Assembly (NCBI GenBank): GCA_016870135.1
Contig: VGCF01000032.1
Coordinates: forward strand, 1 to 9,851
DNA: 9,851 nucleotides
Origin: Alphaproteobacteria bacterium
Lineage (GTDB): Bacteria; Pseudomonadota; Alphaproteobacteria; Holosporales; Holosporaceae
Direction of reading: 5' to 3'
Part shown: positions 1-6,871 of the stretch, one piece after another
How the letters are laid out: each line of letters starts with the position of its first letter
Numbering within the stretch: the stretch's first letter is position 1
Notes under the pieces: generated by a model
Database searches by the model: none
Seen by the model: the letters and a program-made list of their open reading frames with translations, nothing else
What the model was told of the DNA's origin: nothing
Translations under genes and position numbers: made by a program

Positions 1-2
1 GC

Positions 3-1142
3 CATGGGTTGGATGCAGTGTATTGGAATCATGCCATAACGGTTCAGGGTAAGGCACATTACACCACGTTGGCGAAACAATTGGACCAAGTGGGGGTAAA
101 GCATCAACAATTTAATGGGCATTTATTATGTAATCCAGACCAGATTCGGACCAGCACGGGGTCGGTTGCAAAAGTATTTACCCCTTTTTGGCGGAATTGT
201 TTACAGAATATGGTGATACCGGCCCCCATGGTGATTTCTGTAAAAGATCGTATGGTCCCTCTGGTTTCTGATGATTTGGAGGACTGGTCTTTGTTGCCAA
301 AGCATCCTAATTGGGCCAAAGAATTTGATCAACATTGGGAACCTGGGGTGGTGGGTGCCAGAAAAAAGCTGGAAGATTTTGCAGCAGGTGGATTATCTCA
401 CTATGCGATCAAACGCAATGATTTGGGTAAAGATGGGGTGTCATCCTTATCCCCCCACATTCATTTTGGTGAACTCAGTTTGTGGCAGATTTATCGACGT
501 GTTGGACAGGAAACAGGCGCCGATCCAGAAGGTGTACGGGTTTTTGTTTCTCAACTGGGATGGCGAGAGTTTTCCTATTATTTATTACACCATTTTCCCC
601 ATTTTCCCCACCAAAACTTTAAAGAAGGTATGGATTTTCCCTGGAAAAACGATGAGACCATGATCATGGCTTGGAAAAACGGGCAAACCGGATTTCCCAT
701 TATTGATGCAGGCATGCGACAATTGTTGCGCACAGGCACCATGAATAATCGGGCTCGATTAATTGTGGCGTCATTTTTAACCAAAAATTTGATGACCGAT
801 TGGCGTGTTGGGGCGGCGTGGTTTATGGATACATTATTGGATGCCGATGAGGCCAATAACAGTGCGGGGTGGCAGTGGGTGGCTGGTTGTGGCGCGGATG
901 CTGCGCCATATTTTCGTATTTTTAATCCCATTTTACAAGGTGAAAAATTTGATCCAGATGGCGCATACGTGAAACGTTGGGTTCCTGAATTGGCTAACAT
1001 TCCAGCACGTTTAATCCATGATCCGGAAAAAATTCGTGGGTATACCGGCAAGCTATGTGGTGGGCATTACTCCGCCCCAATCGTTGATTTGGGTGCCACA
1101 AGAGATGCCGCGCTGAAAGCCTATACCGCATTAAAGGAATAG
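3..1142 (+). CDS. phrB: Deoxyribodipyrimidine photolyase (class I CPD photolyase), N-terminus outside window
   Basis: Flavoenzyme that uses blue light to split cyclobutane pyrimidine dimers in DNA. The frame is open from the window edge (H-G-L-D-A-V-Y-W-N...), so the gene starts upstream. About 379 residues are visible against roughly 470 for the family, so most of the N-terminal antenna (MTHF/8-HDF) domain is missing and the FAD domain is complete. Numbering from the TTG at 9, the class I signature blocks are all present: VFTPFW (56-61), HFGELS (152-157), TGFPIIDAGMRQL (227-239), TGTMNNRAR (242-250), KNLMTDWR (259-266), and WQWVAGCGADAAPYFRIFNP (288-307) with FDPDG after it. The TTG at 9 is only the first possible start inside the window and is unlikely to be the real one. 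It ends 136 bp before the convergent DUF2892 gene. A cryptochrome assignment is less likely but cannot be excluded from motifs alone. Confidence 0.95.
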   Translation, partial: HGLDAVYWNHAITVQGKAHYTTLAKQLDQVGVKHQQFNGHLLCNPDQIRTSTGSVAKVFTPFWRNCLQNMVIPAPMVISVKDRMVPLVSDDLEDWSLLPKHPNWAKEFDQHWEPGVVGARKKLEDFAAGGLSHYAIKRNDLGKDGVSSLSPHIHFGELSLWQIYRRVGQETGADPEGVRVFVSQLGWREFSYYLLHHFPHFPHQNFKEGMDFPWKNDETMIMAWKNGQTGFPIIDAGMRQLLRTGTMNNRARLIVASFLTKNLMTDWRVGAAWFMDTLLDADEANNSAGWQWVAGCGADAAPYFRIFNPILQGEKFDPDGAYVKRWVPELANIPARLIHDPEKIRGYTGKLCGGHYSAPIVDLGATRDAALKAYTALKE

Positions 1143-1278
1143 ACCGCTTAGGGTGGGTGTGATGACATAAAACCGTGTAAAGCTTGACATGGGTATACCA
1201 ACACCCCATATCCTCCTCAAACGGTTTGACCAATCTTCTCTGTTGTACCGCAAAGGTCATCCGCATTCTGGACAAAAA

Positions 1279-1473
1279 TTACTGATTCCACAGCATTTTT
1301 GCCAATAATTTTGTCATACCACACCAACCCGTTATCTCAGAAAACACCAATCCTGCAGCTGTAAAACATGGCAATATATAAAAAGCTGGATGAATCAGGG
1401 CACCCAGAAAGGTTCCAGAAAATGCAATGAATCCTGCAGCAATTTGGGTTTGACGATCGAGGAGCAAAATCAT
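1279..1473 (-). CDS. DUF2892 / YgaP-type small inner-membrane protein
   Basis: A 64-residue protein with two hydrophobic segments (about residues 11-27 and 31-46) joined by a short HPAF turn, then the family-typical tail GLVFSEITGWCGMTKLLAKM (41-60) followed by LWN. The start LLLDRQTQIAAG matches the beginning of the membrane domain that follows the rhodanese domain in YgaP-like proteins. The family forms membrane anchors beside sulfur-handling rhodaneses and is often found near sulfide or persulfide stress genes (family knowledge). Its ATG overlaps the stop of the upstream rhodanese gene by 4 bp (ATGA, 1470-1473), so translation is probably coupled. In E. coli both halves are one polypeptide. 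Here they are two, by native design or through a single-base deletion at the junction. The exact biochemical role is not known from sequence. Confidence 0.8.
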   Translation of the reverse strand: MILLLDRQTQIAAGFIAFSGTFLGALIHPAFYILPCFTAAGLVFSEITGWCGMTKLLAKMLWNQ

Positions 1474-1784
1474 TGATCCTGATTTTTAACCTTAAAACCA
1501 GCCTGAATCCAAGACAGTATACCCCCTTCAAGAGAGGCAACATCCAAAGATGGGTTGTGTATTAAAAGCTTTTCGCACGCATCGGCACTTCTTTTTCCAG
1601 ATCTGCAATACACAGCAATTTTTTTGCTGGAAGGCAATTGTTCAGCACTGATTTCGCCAAGGGGAATAAGGCGCCCCCCTTCAATGCGTTCACTCCTGTA
1701 CTCTGCAGGCTCTCTTACATCGATAAGGACAACGTCGTCTTTGTCCATTATTTTTTTTAATTCCCAAGCTGTAATTGTTTTCAT
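1470..1784 (-). CDS. Single-domain rhodanese (sulfurtransferase)
   Basis: A 104-residue protein of the length of a single rhodanese domain. It shows the domain's landmarks in order: an N-terminal IDVREPAEY block (21-29), the strand KIAVYC with catalytic Cys60, the active-site loop C-R-S-G-K-R-S (60-66), and the C-terminal LEGGILSW block (85-92). Such enzymes carry a persulfide on the loop cysteine and pass sulfane sulfur to acceptors. There is no signal peptide, so the domain is cytosolic, probably held near the membrane by the DUF2892 partner encoded immediately downstream. The ATG at 1784 is preceded by TAGG and a run of eight T. A 12-bp palindrome containing a TATACT hexamer lies about 57 bp upstream. 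The DUF2892 partner argues for the YgaP class; PspE- or GlpE-like enzymes are the alternatives. Confidence 0.9.
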   Translation of the reverse strand: MKTITAWELKKIMDKDDVVLIDVREPAEYRSERIEGGRLIPLGEISAEQLPSSKKIAVYCRSGKRSADACEKLLIHNPSLDVASLEGGILSWIQAGFKVKNQDQ

Positions 1785-1840
1785 AAAAAAAACCTAATTA
1801 TTAAATTAAAAATCCAAGACTGTGTCGTGCTGTCTTGTTT

Positions 1841-1852
1841 ATAGTATACTAT
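1841..1852 (-). promoter_or_regulatory. Perfect 12-bp palindrome upstream of rhodanese, possible operator or -10 region
   Basis: The sequence ATAGTATACTAT is its own reverse complement. On the minus strand it contains TATACT (1848 down to 1843), a good -10 hexamer that would place the start of transcription about 50 nt before the rhodanese ATG. No convincing -35 hexamer lies 16-18 bp further upstream. An AT-rich palindrome at this place would also suit a dimeric repressor; rhodanese/DUF2892 genes are sometimes controlled by ArsR-type persulfide sensors (family knowledge). The promoter or operator role is inferred. Confidence 0.3.
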
Positions 1853-1895
1853 GCTGCAGTCTTAAAAAGATATTGATGCCACCGATTTTCATCTG

Positions 1896-1932
1896 TTTAT
1901 CTGACAATACACGATCAACACTGTCAGATAAA
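1896..1932. repeat. 11-bp perfect inverted repeat with 15-bp loop
   Basis: TTTATCTGACA (1896-1906) is the exact reverse complement of TGTCAGATAAA (1922-1932), separated by 15 bp. No T-run follows on either strand, so it is not a typical intrinsic terminator. It could be a repressor-binding dyad for one of the divergent flanking genes or the ends of a small decayed element. It differs from the BioR consensus (TTATCTATAA type), which it only superficially resembles. Confidence 0.45.
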
Positions 1933-2150
1933 TGACCCCTATTCAACGTTGGGTTCAACTGTGGAATGGGCTTGGCTGATTCATCATCCAAAAAAACCAA
2001 AAGCAGGGAATATTTGGATCATTCTATCCACCGCCTATGAACAACGTGCAGAACACCCACTGAATGCCGCTGTTCGTGTATAACCAGTTGAAAACCGTTC
2101 AGTAACGAGGATATCCTGTTTATGGAATATTGGGAATAGATAAAACAAAC

Positions 2151-2228
2151 ATGAACAAGATAAAATCCGCGGTCATCACTATTTTGGTTGCCCTTTTTTT
2201 CAGGATGTCATCGTTCATCGAAACCTGA
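2151..2228 (+). pseudogene. Detached lipoprotein signal sequence of the C40 peptidase (frame-shifted 5' end)
   Basis: ATG at 2151 opens MNKIKSAVITILVALFF, a clear signal peptide with a KIK charged start and a hydrophobic core, but the frame ends at TGA 2226-2228. If one T is dropped from the T7 tract (2194-2200), the next residues become F-S-G-C-H-R-S-S-K-P, giving a lipobox with Cys as the mature +1 residue. That second frame then runs through PDFGRWYSFDPLSDEKK to the A8 tract at 2267-2274, where a second one-base shift joins the peptidase frame. With both corrections the span 2151-3484 is exactly 444 codons (443 residues). The protein would then be a lipoprotein of the cell envelope. The ribosome binding site before 2151 is weak (GGGA about 15 bp upstream). 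Confidence 0.65.
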
Positions 2229-2230
2229 TT

Positions 2231-3484
2231 TTGGACGATGGTATTCCTTTGATCCATTATCAGATGAAAAAAAATCAGCAACAAACAGGATCTCTGTTGG
2301 TAAGATGTTGTGATGTTCCTTCTGGCCTGAAATCATTGACCAGAACGTTTGATGCATTAAAATCATCTTGGCTGTTATCTTGGAACACCAAGGATATGTC
2401 TTGTGGATCGTTGTCCGAGAATTGGAATGCCATGCCAGAGATATGTTATCGAGAAAATTTACAGCCGTGTAACGACCAATTATGGATTGAGAGCGTTAAA
2501 GATAATGCCAATATGAATGCCACCGACTCTGTCCACGCCACAGGCATTATGGTTCGTCACGCCTGTGTGCGTACAGTGCCTACGGATTATCCTTGTTACA
2601 TCAAAGAAAAGGGGCGTGATTTTATTCCGTTGGATCGTTTGCAAAATACATTGTTTAACGCTGGAACGCCTGTATATATCAGTCATTATTCCAAAGATCG
2701 CGGTTGGGTCATGGTCATGGATCAGGCATCAAAAGCCGCAGGATTTGTGAAGGCAGAGGATGTGGCCACCATCGCTTTGTCAACGGTGGATACTGTAAAA
2801 CGTTTGCCCATAGCCGTTTTTTTGAACGATCACGAACCCCTGTACAATGCCAAACGTGAAGTTGTGGGGTACAGTCGATTAGGGCAAGTGGCCTTTGTAA
2901 GGAAACAAAAAGACAATAAGGTCTGTGTGTTATGGCCAAAGCGTTCTGTTTCTGGTTCTGTGCGTTGGGAAGAGGTGTGGGTTCCATTGACCACAGCCGC
3001 CATAAAACCGCTGGTCTTTTCGTCTGAAAATGTCACCTTCATATTAAATCAGCTGTTGGGCAAACCCTATGGTTGGGGTGGAACGTTGGGTCATCGCGAT
3101 TGTTCCAGCATGATACAGGATTATTTCAGAATTTTCGGCTGTTCCTTGCCCAGAAACTCAAAGGCACAGATGCAAGATGGTGGACAAATTATTGATTTAT
3201 CTGGTAAAAGCAAAACAGAAAAAGAGCGCCTGATCATACAGCAAGGGGTGCCGTATAAAACTATTTTATATGCGCCAGGTCATGTGGCATTGTATACAGG
3301 AGTATCCAAGGGCAGGGTGTTGATGGCTCATGCTGTACTGTCTTCAGGTTTTGTAAAAAATGGATACGAAGGCAGCCGAATCATTGGCAAATCTATTGTG
3401 TCTACCCTGTATTTTGACGCAGAAATACCTGGCTTAGAGCATTCTTTTGTGGATAAATTGGCGGCCATGACCATTGTTCATTAG
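2231..3484 (+). CDS. SH3-domain NlpC/P60 (C40) peptidoglycan endopeptidase, 5' end frame-shifted
   Basis: The continuous enzyme frame holds 417 codons from a TTG at 2231, which is merely the first permitted start; the real start is probably ATG 2151. The middle matches the paired bacterial SH3 domains found in front of certain NlpC/P60 enzymes, as in the Desulfovibrio vulgaris gamma-D-glutamyl-diamino acid endopeptidase type: VRTVPTDYP (113-121), PLDRLQNTLFNAGTPVYISH (133-152), then GWVMVMD and GFVKAEDVATI. The C-terminal catalytic domain has KPYGWGG (278-284), the nucleophile in H-R-D-C-S-S (Cys291), His351 in PGHVALYTG and His367 in LMAHA, so the catalytic triad is intact. The family cuts peptide stems of the cell wall during remodelling or muropeptide recycling. 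Convergent with the bio operon (95 bp apart). The catalytic half shows no decay, so the gene may still be expressed by slippage, or the shifts may be assembly errors. Confidence 0.85.
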   Translation: MDDGIPLIHYQMKKNQQQTGSLLVRCCDVPSGLKSLTRTFDALKSSWLLSWNTKDMSCGSLSENWNAMPEICYRENLQPCNDQLWIESVKDNANMNATDSVHATGIMVRHACVRTVPTDYPCYIKEKGRDFIPLDRLQNTLFNAGTPVYISHYSKDRGWVMVMDQASKAAGFVKAEDVATIALSTVDTVKRLPIAVFLNDHEPLYNAKREVVGYSRLGQVAFVRKQKDNKVCVLWPKRSVSGSVRWEEVWVPLTTAAIKPLVFSSENVTFILNQLLGKPYGWGGTLGHRDCSSMIQDYFRIFGCSLPRNSKAQMQDGGQIIDLSGKSKTEKERLIIQQGVPYKTILYAPGHVALYTGVSKGRVLMAHAVLSSGFVKNGYEGSRIIGKSIVSTLYFDAEIPGLEHSFVDKLAAMTIVH

Positions 3485-3579
3485 TCAAAGCATGGGGCCG
3501 TGCTCTGCTGTGCTAACGCCAGCGAACACGTCAACAGATTATGCATAAACAGGGTAAATCATTTGGATGCAAGGTGGTC

Positions 3580-4869
3580 TTATAAAGAATGAATAATCTG
3601 GATCATTTTGGTATAAGCCGACTCTGCCTGTTCATGGGTGATGCAATATGGTGGCAACACATAAACTGTATGACCAAGAGGCCTAATGAGCATACCTTGC
3701 TCAAAAAATTGTTGTTTGAGAGAAGGCATCAAATGTGCTGAATTTTTGAGATCAAATGCCGCTATTGTTCCAATTGTTCTAGTTTTTTCGATCCTTGGGC
3801 ATTTTAATTTTAGTTGTTCTATTCCCTTGTTGTGCGTCTGCTTGATGGTTTTTATGGCATCTTGGCATTCAGAGCTTTTAAGCAATCGCAACGAAGTGAC
3901 AGCGGCGCTGCATGCCAGAGGATTTGCTGTGTAAGAGTGTCCATGAGCAAAAGCGGTGCTGAAATCATCGCCTAAAAACGCATCAAAGATCTTATGAGTT
4001 GTCACTGTTAAAGCAAGAGGTAAAAAACCACCAGTTATGCCTTTGGACATACACAAGAAGTCAGGGGTGATACCCAGTTGATCAAGGGCAAAATATGTGC
4101 CTGTGCGTCCGAAACCCGTCATGACTTCATCAAAAATCACCAGGATGTTCTGTTGCCGCACCCGGTCAATCACTGCGTGTATAAACCGAGGCCTGCAGAT
4201 TCTCATGCCACTTGCGCCTTGAATGAGAGGCTCTAAAATAATGGCTGCTATTTTGTGATGATGGTCATCCAAATAACGCTCTAGAGCGCTCATGGCGTTT
4301 TGCTCTTTGGATTCCACGTCGTCATCATCATCCCAAGTTTCTGGATAGGGCACAGAAAGAACACTGAAGAATAGATCTTTGAATTGGTTGTGAAATCCAG
4401 ATTTTGCACCTACAGACATCGCGCCAAATGTATCCCCGTGATAGCCGCCATCAAAACTTAGGAAAGTTGTCTTTTCATGAAACCCCAAATTGCGCCAATA
4501 TTGATAAGCCATTTTTAGCGCTACTTCAACAGCAGTGGATCCATTATCAGAGAAAAAGAATTTGCATAAATCAGATGGTAATATGGTTTGTAGTCCCTCG
4601 CATAAATTAACAGCTGGTTCATGAGTGAATCCGGCAAATATGACATGCTCTAGCGTTTTTGCTTGCTCATAAATACTTTGCGCAATAGCAGGATGAGCAT
4701 GCCCATGGATATTAACCCACCAACTTGAAATCAAATCAAGGTATGCTTTATTATTCTCATCATAAAGATAAGAGCCCTTGGCTCTTTTTATACTAATCAC
4801 CTCTGCGGCAGTCTTTTCTTGTGTAAAAGGATGCCAGATAATTCTTTGATCACGCGTTTGTAATGTCAT
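3580..4869 (-). CDS. bioA: Adenosylmethionine-8-amino-7-oxononanoate aminotransferase (DAPA synthase)
   Basis: PLP enzyme (class III aminotransferase fold) that transfers an amino group from S-adenosylmethionine to KAPA, making DAPA. It has 429 residues, the usual BioA length. Landmarks: IWHPFTQ at 11-17, SWWVNIHGHAHP (49-60), the phosphate-binding SDNGSTAVEVALKM (107-120), GGYHGDT (141-147), FDEVMTGFGRTG (246-257), the PLP lysine K276 in SKGITGG, HSYTANPLAC (311-320) and the substrate arginine in LIRPLG (R396). Position 15 is Phe where E. coli has the substrate-contacting Tyr17, a variation seen in other BioA proteins. An acidic run of Asp lies at 180-184. Last gene of the minus-strand operon, 1 bp after bioD. 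AGAGGT about 9 bp before the ATG serves as ribosome binding site and lies inside the bioD end. Confidence 0.97.
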   Translation of the reverse strand: MTLQTRDQRIIWHPFTQEKTAAEVISIKRAKGSYLYDENNKAYLDLISSWWVNIHGHAHPAIAQSIYEQAKTLEHVIFAGFTHEPAVNLCEGLQTILPSDLCKFFFSDNGSTAVEVALKMAYQYWRNLGFHEKTTFLSFDGGYHGDTFGAMSVGAKSGFHNQFKDLFFSVLSVPYPETWDDDDDVESKEQNAMSALERYLDDHHHKIAAIILEPLIQGASGMRICRPRFIHAVIDRVRQQNILVIFDEVMTGFGRTGTYFALDQLGITPDFLCMSKGITGGFLPLALTVTTHKIFDAFLGDDFSTAFAHGHSYTANPLACSAAVTSLRLLKSSECQDAIKTIKQTHNKGIEQLKLKCPRIEKTRTIGTIAAFDLKNSAHLMPSLKQQFFEQGMLIRPLGHTVYVLPPYCITHEQAESAYTKMIQIIHSL

Positions 4870-4870
4870 T

Positions 4871-5485
4871 TTATTCTACCTCTAAAATTTGTTTTAATCT
4901 TTGCGGCATTGCTATACCTTGAAGCGTATGTATGCTCACACTTTCTAGTTTTGGGAACTCAGCAAGAACAGATGTCCGTCCGTAGAGTTCTATAGAATCA
5001 CTATTCTCCGGGTTTTTTTCACCGTTCATAATCACCCCTAGTACCGGTATGTTGCGCGATCTTAGGGCTTCTAAGCTTAGAAGAGTATGGTTTATCGTGC
5101 CTAAAGTAGTACGTGTTACAATAATAACGGGAACGCCTAATGTTTTGATAAGATCAATCATAAGCAGCGTATCATTAATGGGTACTAAAACACCGCCGGC
5201 ACCTTCAATGATTAAATTGGGCGACGGAGGTAATATAATTTTTTCTATATCAATGATATCGTTTTCTATCTTGGCTGCTAAATGTGGTGATAAGGGCTCT
5301 TTGTATACATAATTTTCAGGGTAAATTGTAGTCTTAGATAGTTTGTACACCTCCACTGAATCTGATCCATCTTTGGTACCAGTTTGTATGGGCTTAAAGT
5401 AAGAAAACCCGGTATGTAGCGCTATCCAGCTGGATATTAGTGTTTTTCCAACATTTGTATCGGTGCCAGTAATAAAAATTTTCAT
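4871..5485 (-). CDS. bioD: Dethiobiotin synthetase
   Basis: ATP-dependent carboxylase that closes the ureido ring of DAPA to give dethiobiotin. At 204 residues it is slightly short for the family (about 220-230). The P-loop GTDTNVGKT (7-15), the conserved FKPIQTG block (30-36), SPHLAA (66-71) and the second nucleotide/substrate loop IIEGAGGVLVPI (92-103) are all intact, so it should be active. Its ATG overlaps the bioC stop by ATGA (5482-5485), and a near-perfect AGGAGG sits 8 bp upstream inside bioC (around 5494-5499), the strongest ribosome binding site in the operon. The stretch is AT-richer than bioA: the 60 bases from 5221 have 20 G+C. Confidence 0.96.
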   Translation of the reverse strand: MKIFITGTDTNVGKTLISSWIALHTGFSYFKPIQTGTKDGSDSVEVYKLSKTTIYPENYVYKEPLSPHLAAKIENDIIDIEKIILPPSPNLIIEGAGGVLVPINDTLLMIDLIKTLGVPVIIVTRTTLGTINHTLLSLEALRSRNIPVLGVIMNGEKNPENSDSIELYGRTSVLAEFPKLESVSIHTLQGIAMPQRLKQILEVE

Positions 5486-6240
5486 TCACTCACCCTCCTA
5501 AAAATTCCAAAAAATATTTTATAAGTCACAGTTAAGCTTTGGGCTTCAGTCTTAAGTAATTTTTTAAGATTGGATAGACGCACAAGATTACCCGGTGCTG
5601 ATGCCCCTAAGGATTTTAGATAACGCATAAAACCGATAGGATTATTGAAAGATAAAGGATAGTCCATCAACCAGTATTCAAAACCTTGATCGTTTCTTTT
5701 GAGTGTGGTACATAAGCTAATTAGCTCTTCTGCTTTTGGGTAATCCAAAATCTTAGTCGATTGATAATCGCTAATTATATTGTGCCAATCGTTAAACGTT
5801 CCATCTAATAAAGTTGAAAAAGCAAAAATATCAGAACTTTTGGAATGAAGAAAATTTATTGCATATTGCAAATCGCTAGACCATTGTAGAGCGAAATTAC
5901 TGATTACGCAGTCATAAAGATCAGCATCTAGCTCTAGCATATCTCCTGGGATATAATAAATATTTGGAGTTTTAGCAAATTTAGCTTTACACACCTCCAG
6001 CATTTCAAGGGCGATATCATTCAGATAGAACAAGGTTTGTGGAAATTTTTGCAATAACAGCTCTGGGATATAACCTGTTCCTGTGCCTGCATCTAAAACA
6101 TTTCGAGGAACAAAATCTTGATGCTCTAAAAGTTTATTCACTAAAAACCCAGCTGAATCCTTTTGAACACAAGCCACATCATCATATGATTTGCTTGCTT
6201 TATTGAAACATGCTTGTATTTGCTTAAGCTGTTCTGTCAT
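5482..6240 (-). CDS. bioC: Malonyl-[ACP] O-methyltransferase
   Basis: SAM-dependent methyltransferase that masks the free carboxyl of malonyl-ACP as a methyl ester, letting fatty acid synthesis extend it to pimeloyl-ACP methyl ester. The 252 residues are typical. The N-terminus ACFNKASKSYDDVACVQKD (10-28) matches the BioC entry motif (F..AA..YD..A..Q). The SAM-binding motif I is VLDAGTGTGYIPELL (48-62), followed by an acidic residue in FYLNDIALEML and motif IV in YDCVISNFALQWSSDL. The start overlaps the preceding esterase gene by 17 bp (6224-6240) and the stop overlaps bioD by 4 bp, so translation is tightly coupled. It is visibly AT-rich (the 60 bases from 5761 have 17 G+C). Confidence 0.95.
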   Translation of the reverse strand: MTEQLKQIQACFNKASKSYDDVACVQKDSAGFLVNKLLEHQDFVPRNVLDAGTGTGYIPELLLQKFPQTLFYLNDIALEMLEVCKAKFAKTPNIYYIPGDMLELDADLYDCVISNFALQWSSDLQYAINFLHSKSSDIFAFSTLLDGTFNDWHNIISDYQSTKILDYPKAEELISLCTTLKRNDQGFEYWLMDYPLSFNNPIGFMRYLKSLGASAPGNLVRLSNLKKLLKTEAQSLTVTYKIFFGIFRRVSE

Positions 6241-6871
6241 TTACAAAGCTCATCATTTTTTCATAAACTTCTCCTGGTTTTCTAAAACCCAGAGCATGCC
6301 CAGTATCTATGATACTAGCCTGTTTCACCCAAGGTTTCTCCCGGAAATTATCTGAGGTAATTGAACGTGGCACGACAATATCATCATCAGAGCTTAAAAT
6401 CAAAGTGGGGATCTCTGGGAGTTTGTACTCTTTTTGTAGCCACTGCAAATCCGATAATATCAAATCAAGATCAAGATTGGAGAAGTCATTGTATTTTATA
6501 AGCTCTGGTACATCACATCGCACGTAAAAATTCCTCAACGTTTTTTCAGCATCGTTTAAGAAGCCTGATCGTATAGCTTTTAATTCTGTTTGTCTTTTTT
6601 TGTACAGAACTGGATCCCCGCCCAAAAAATTGACAAAGCCATTTAAGCCGATGAGACAGTCAAAATGGCTGTACATAGAGAGTAATTTTGATAAACCTAT
6701 GGAATGGCCAATACCAATAATTCTTTGATGATCCAAACATTCTTTCTGTGTTGGCGTGTGGAAATAGCCCAAATCGACAAAAGAGCATTTTTCTTGTGAA
6801 AAGTATCGAGCCATTCCTTCCCAAAAATGGATATCAAAACCAAAACCATGGCAAAAAACAAAGTGAGTCAC
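6224..6871 (-). CDS. Alpha/beta hydrolase in the bioH/bioG slot (probable pimeloyl-ACP methyl ester esterase)
   Basis: A 215-residue alpha/beta hydrolase with an oxyanion-type FCHGFGFD near the start (6-13), the nucleophile elbow G-H-S-I-G with Ser57, a probable acid in SDDDIVVP (Asp164) and the catalytic His192 in DTGHALGF. Its place between bioF and bioC argues that it hydrolyses pimeloyl-ACP methyl ester and so ends the BioC-started elongation. It is shorter than E. coli BioH (256 aa), and the elbow falls about 25 residues earlier, so part of the usual N-terminal region is missing. BioG and other BioH-replacing families are alternatives, hence no symbol is given. The start is GTG at 6871, overlapping the bioF stop as GTGA. 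The ribosome binding site is weak, suggesting coupling. Confidence 0.85.
   Translation of the reverse strand: MTHFVFCHGFGFDIHFWEGMARYFSQEKCSFVDLGYFHTPTQKECLDHQRIIGIGHSIGLSKLLSMYSHFDCLIGLNGFVNFLGGDPVLYKKRQTELKAIRSGFLNDAEKTLRNFYVRCDVPELIKYNDFSNLDLDLILSDLQWLQKEYKLPEIPTLILSSDDDIVVPRSITSDNFREKPWVKQASIIDTGHALGFRKPGEVYEKMMSFVNDRTA

Larger units (their letters stand above)
1785..2150. other. Intergenic stretch with dyad and ATG-less open frame
   Basis: This 366-bp gap lies between the divergent rhodanese gene and the lipoprotein gene. It contains the 12-bp palindrome, an 11-bp inverted repeat (1896-1932), and a 68-codon open frame on the plus strand (1877-2083, closed by TGA before and TAA after) that has no ATG; only TTG (1949) and GTG (1961) could start it. 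The translated frame looks protein-like in its second half (IWIILSTAYEQRAEHPLNA). The EQ.SEHPL-like part faintly recalls the HP motif of P1B-type metal ATPases, but nothing else of such an enzyme is present. I do not recognise a gene. It may be a decayed remnant or noncoding DNA. Confidence 0.25.

Noticed and set aside
1170..1227. Possible bidirectional terminator: AAACCGT (1170-1176) with ACGGTTT (1221-1227), inner ATGGG (1189-1193) with CCCAT (1205-1209)
   Set aside because: The outer arms are 44 bases apart and there is no T-run at a suitable place; it could be chance.
994..1275. A 93-codon minus-strand frame overlapping the photolyase end
   Set aside because: Two thirds lie antisense to conserved photolyase motifs, and the free part shows no recognisable protein pattern.
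1896..1932. BioR operator for biotin control
   Set aside because: Only TTATCT is shared; the dyad lies 1.6 kb from the nearest bio gene and next to unrelated genes.
3485..3579. Search for a terminator between the convergent peptidase and bioA genes
   Set aside because: Only short complementarities such as TATGCATA are seen; no stable stem followed by T residues.
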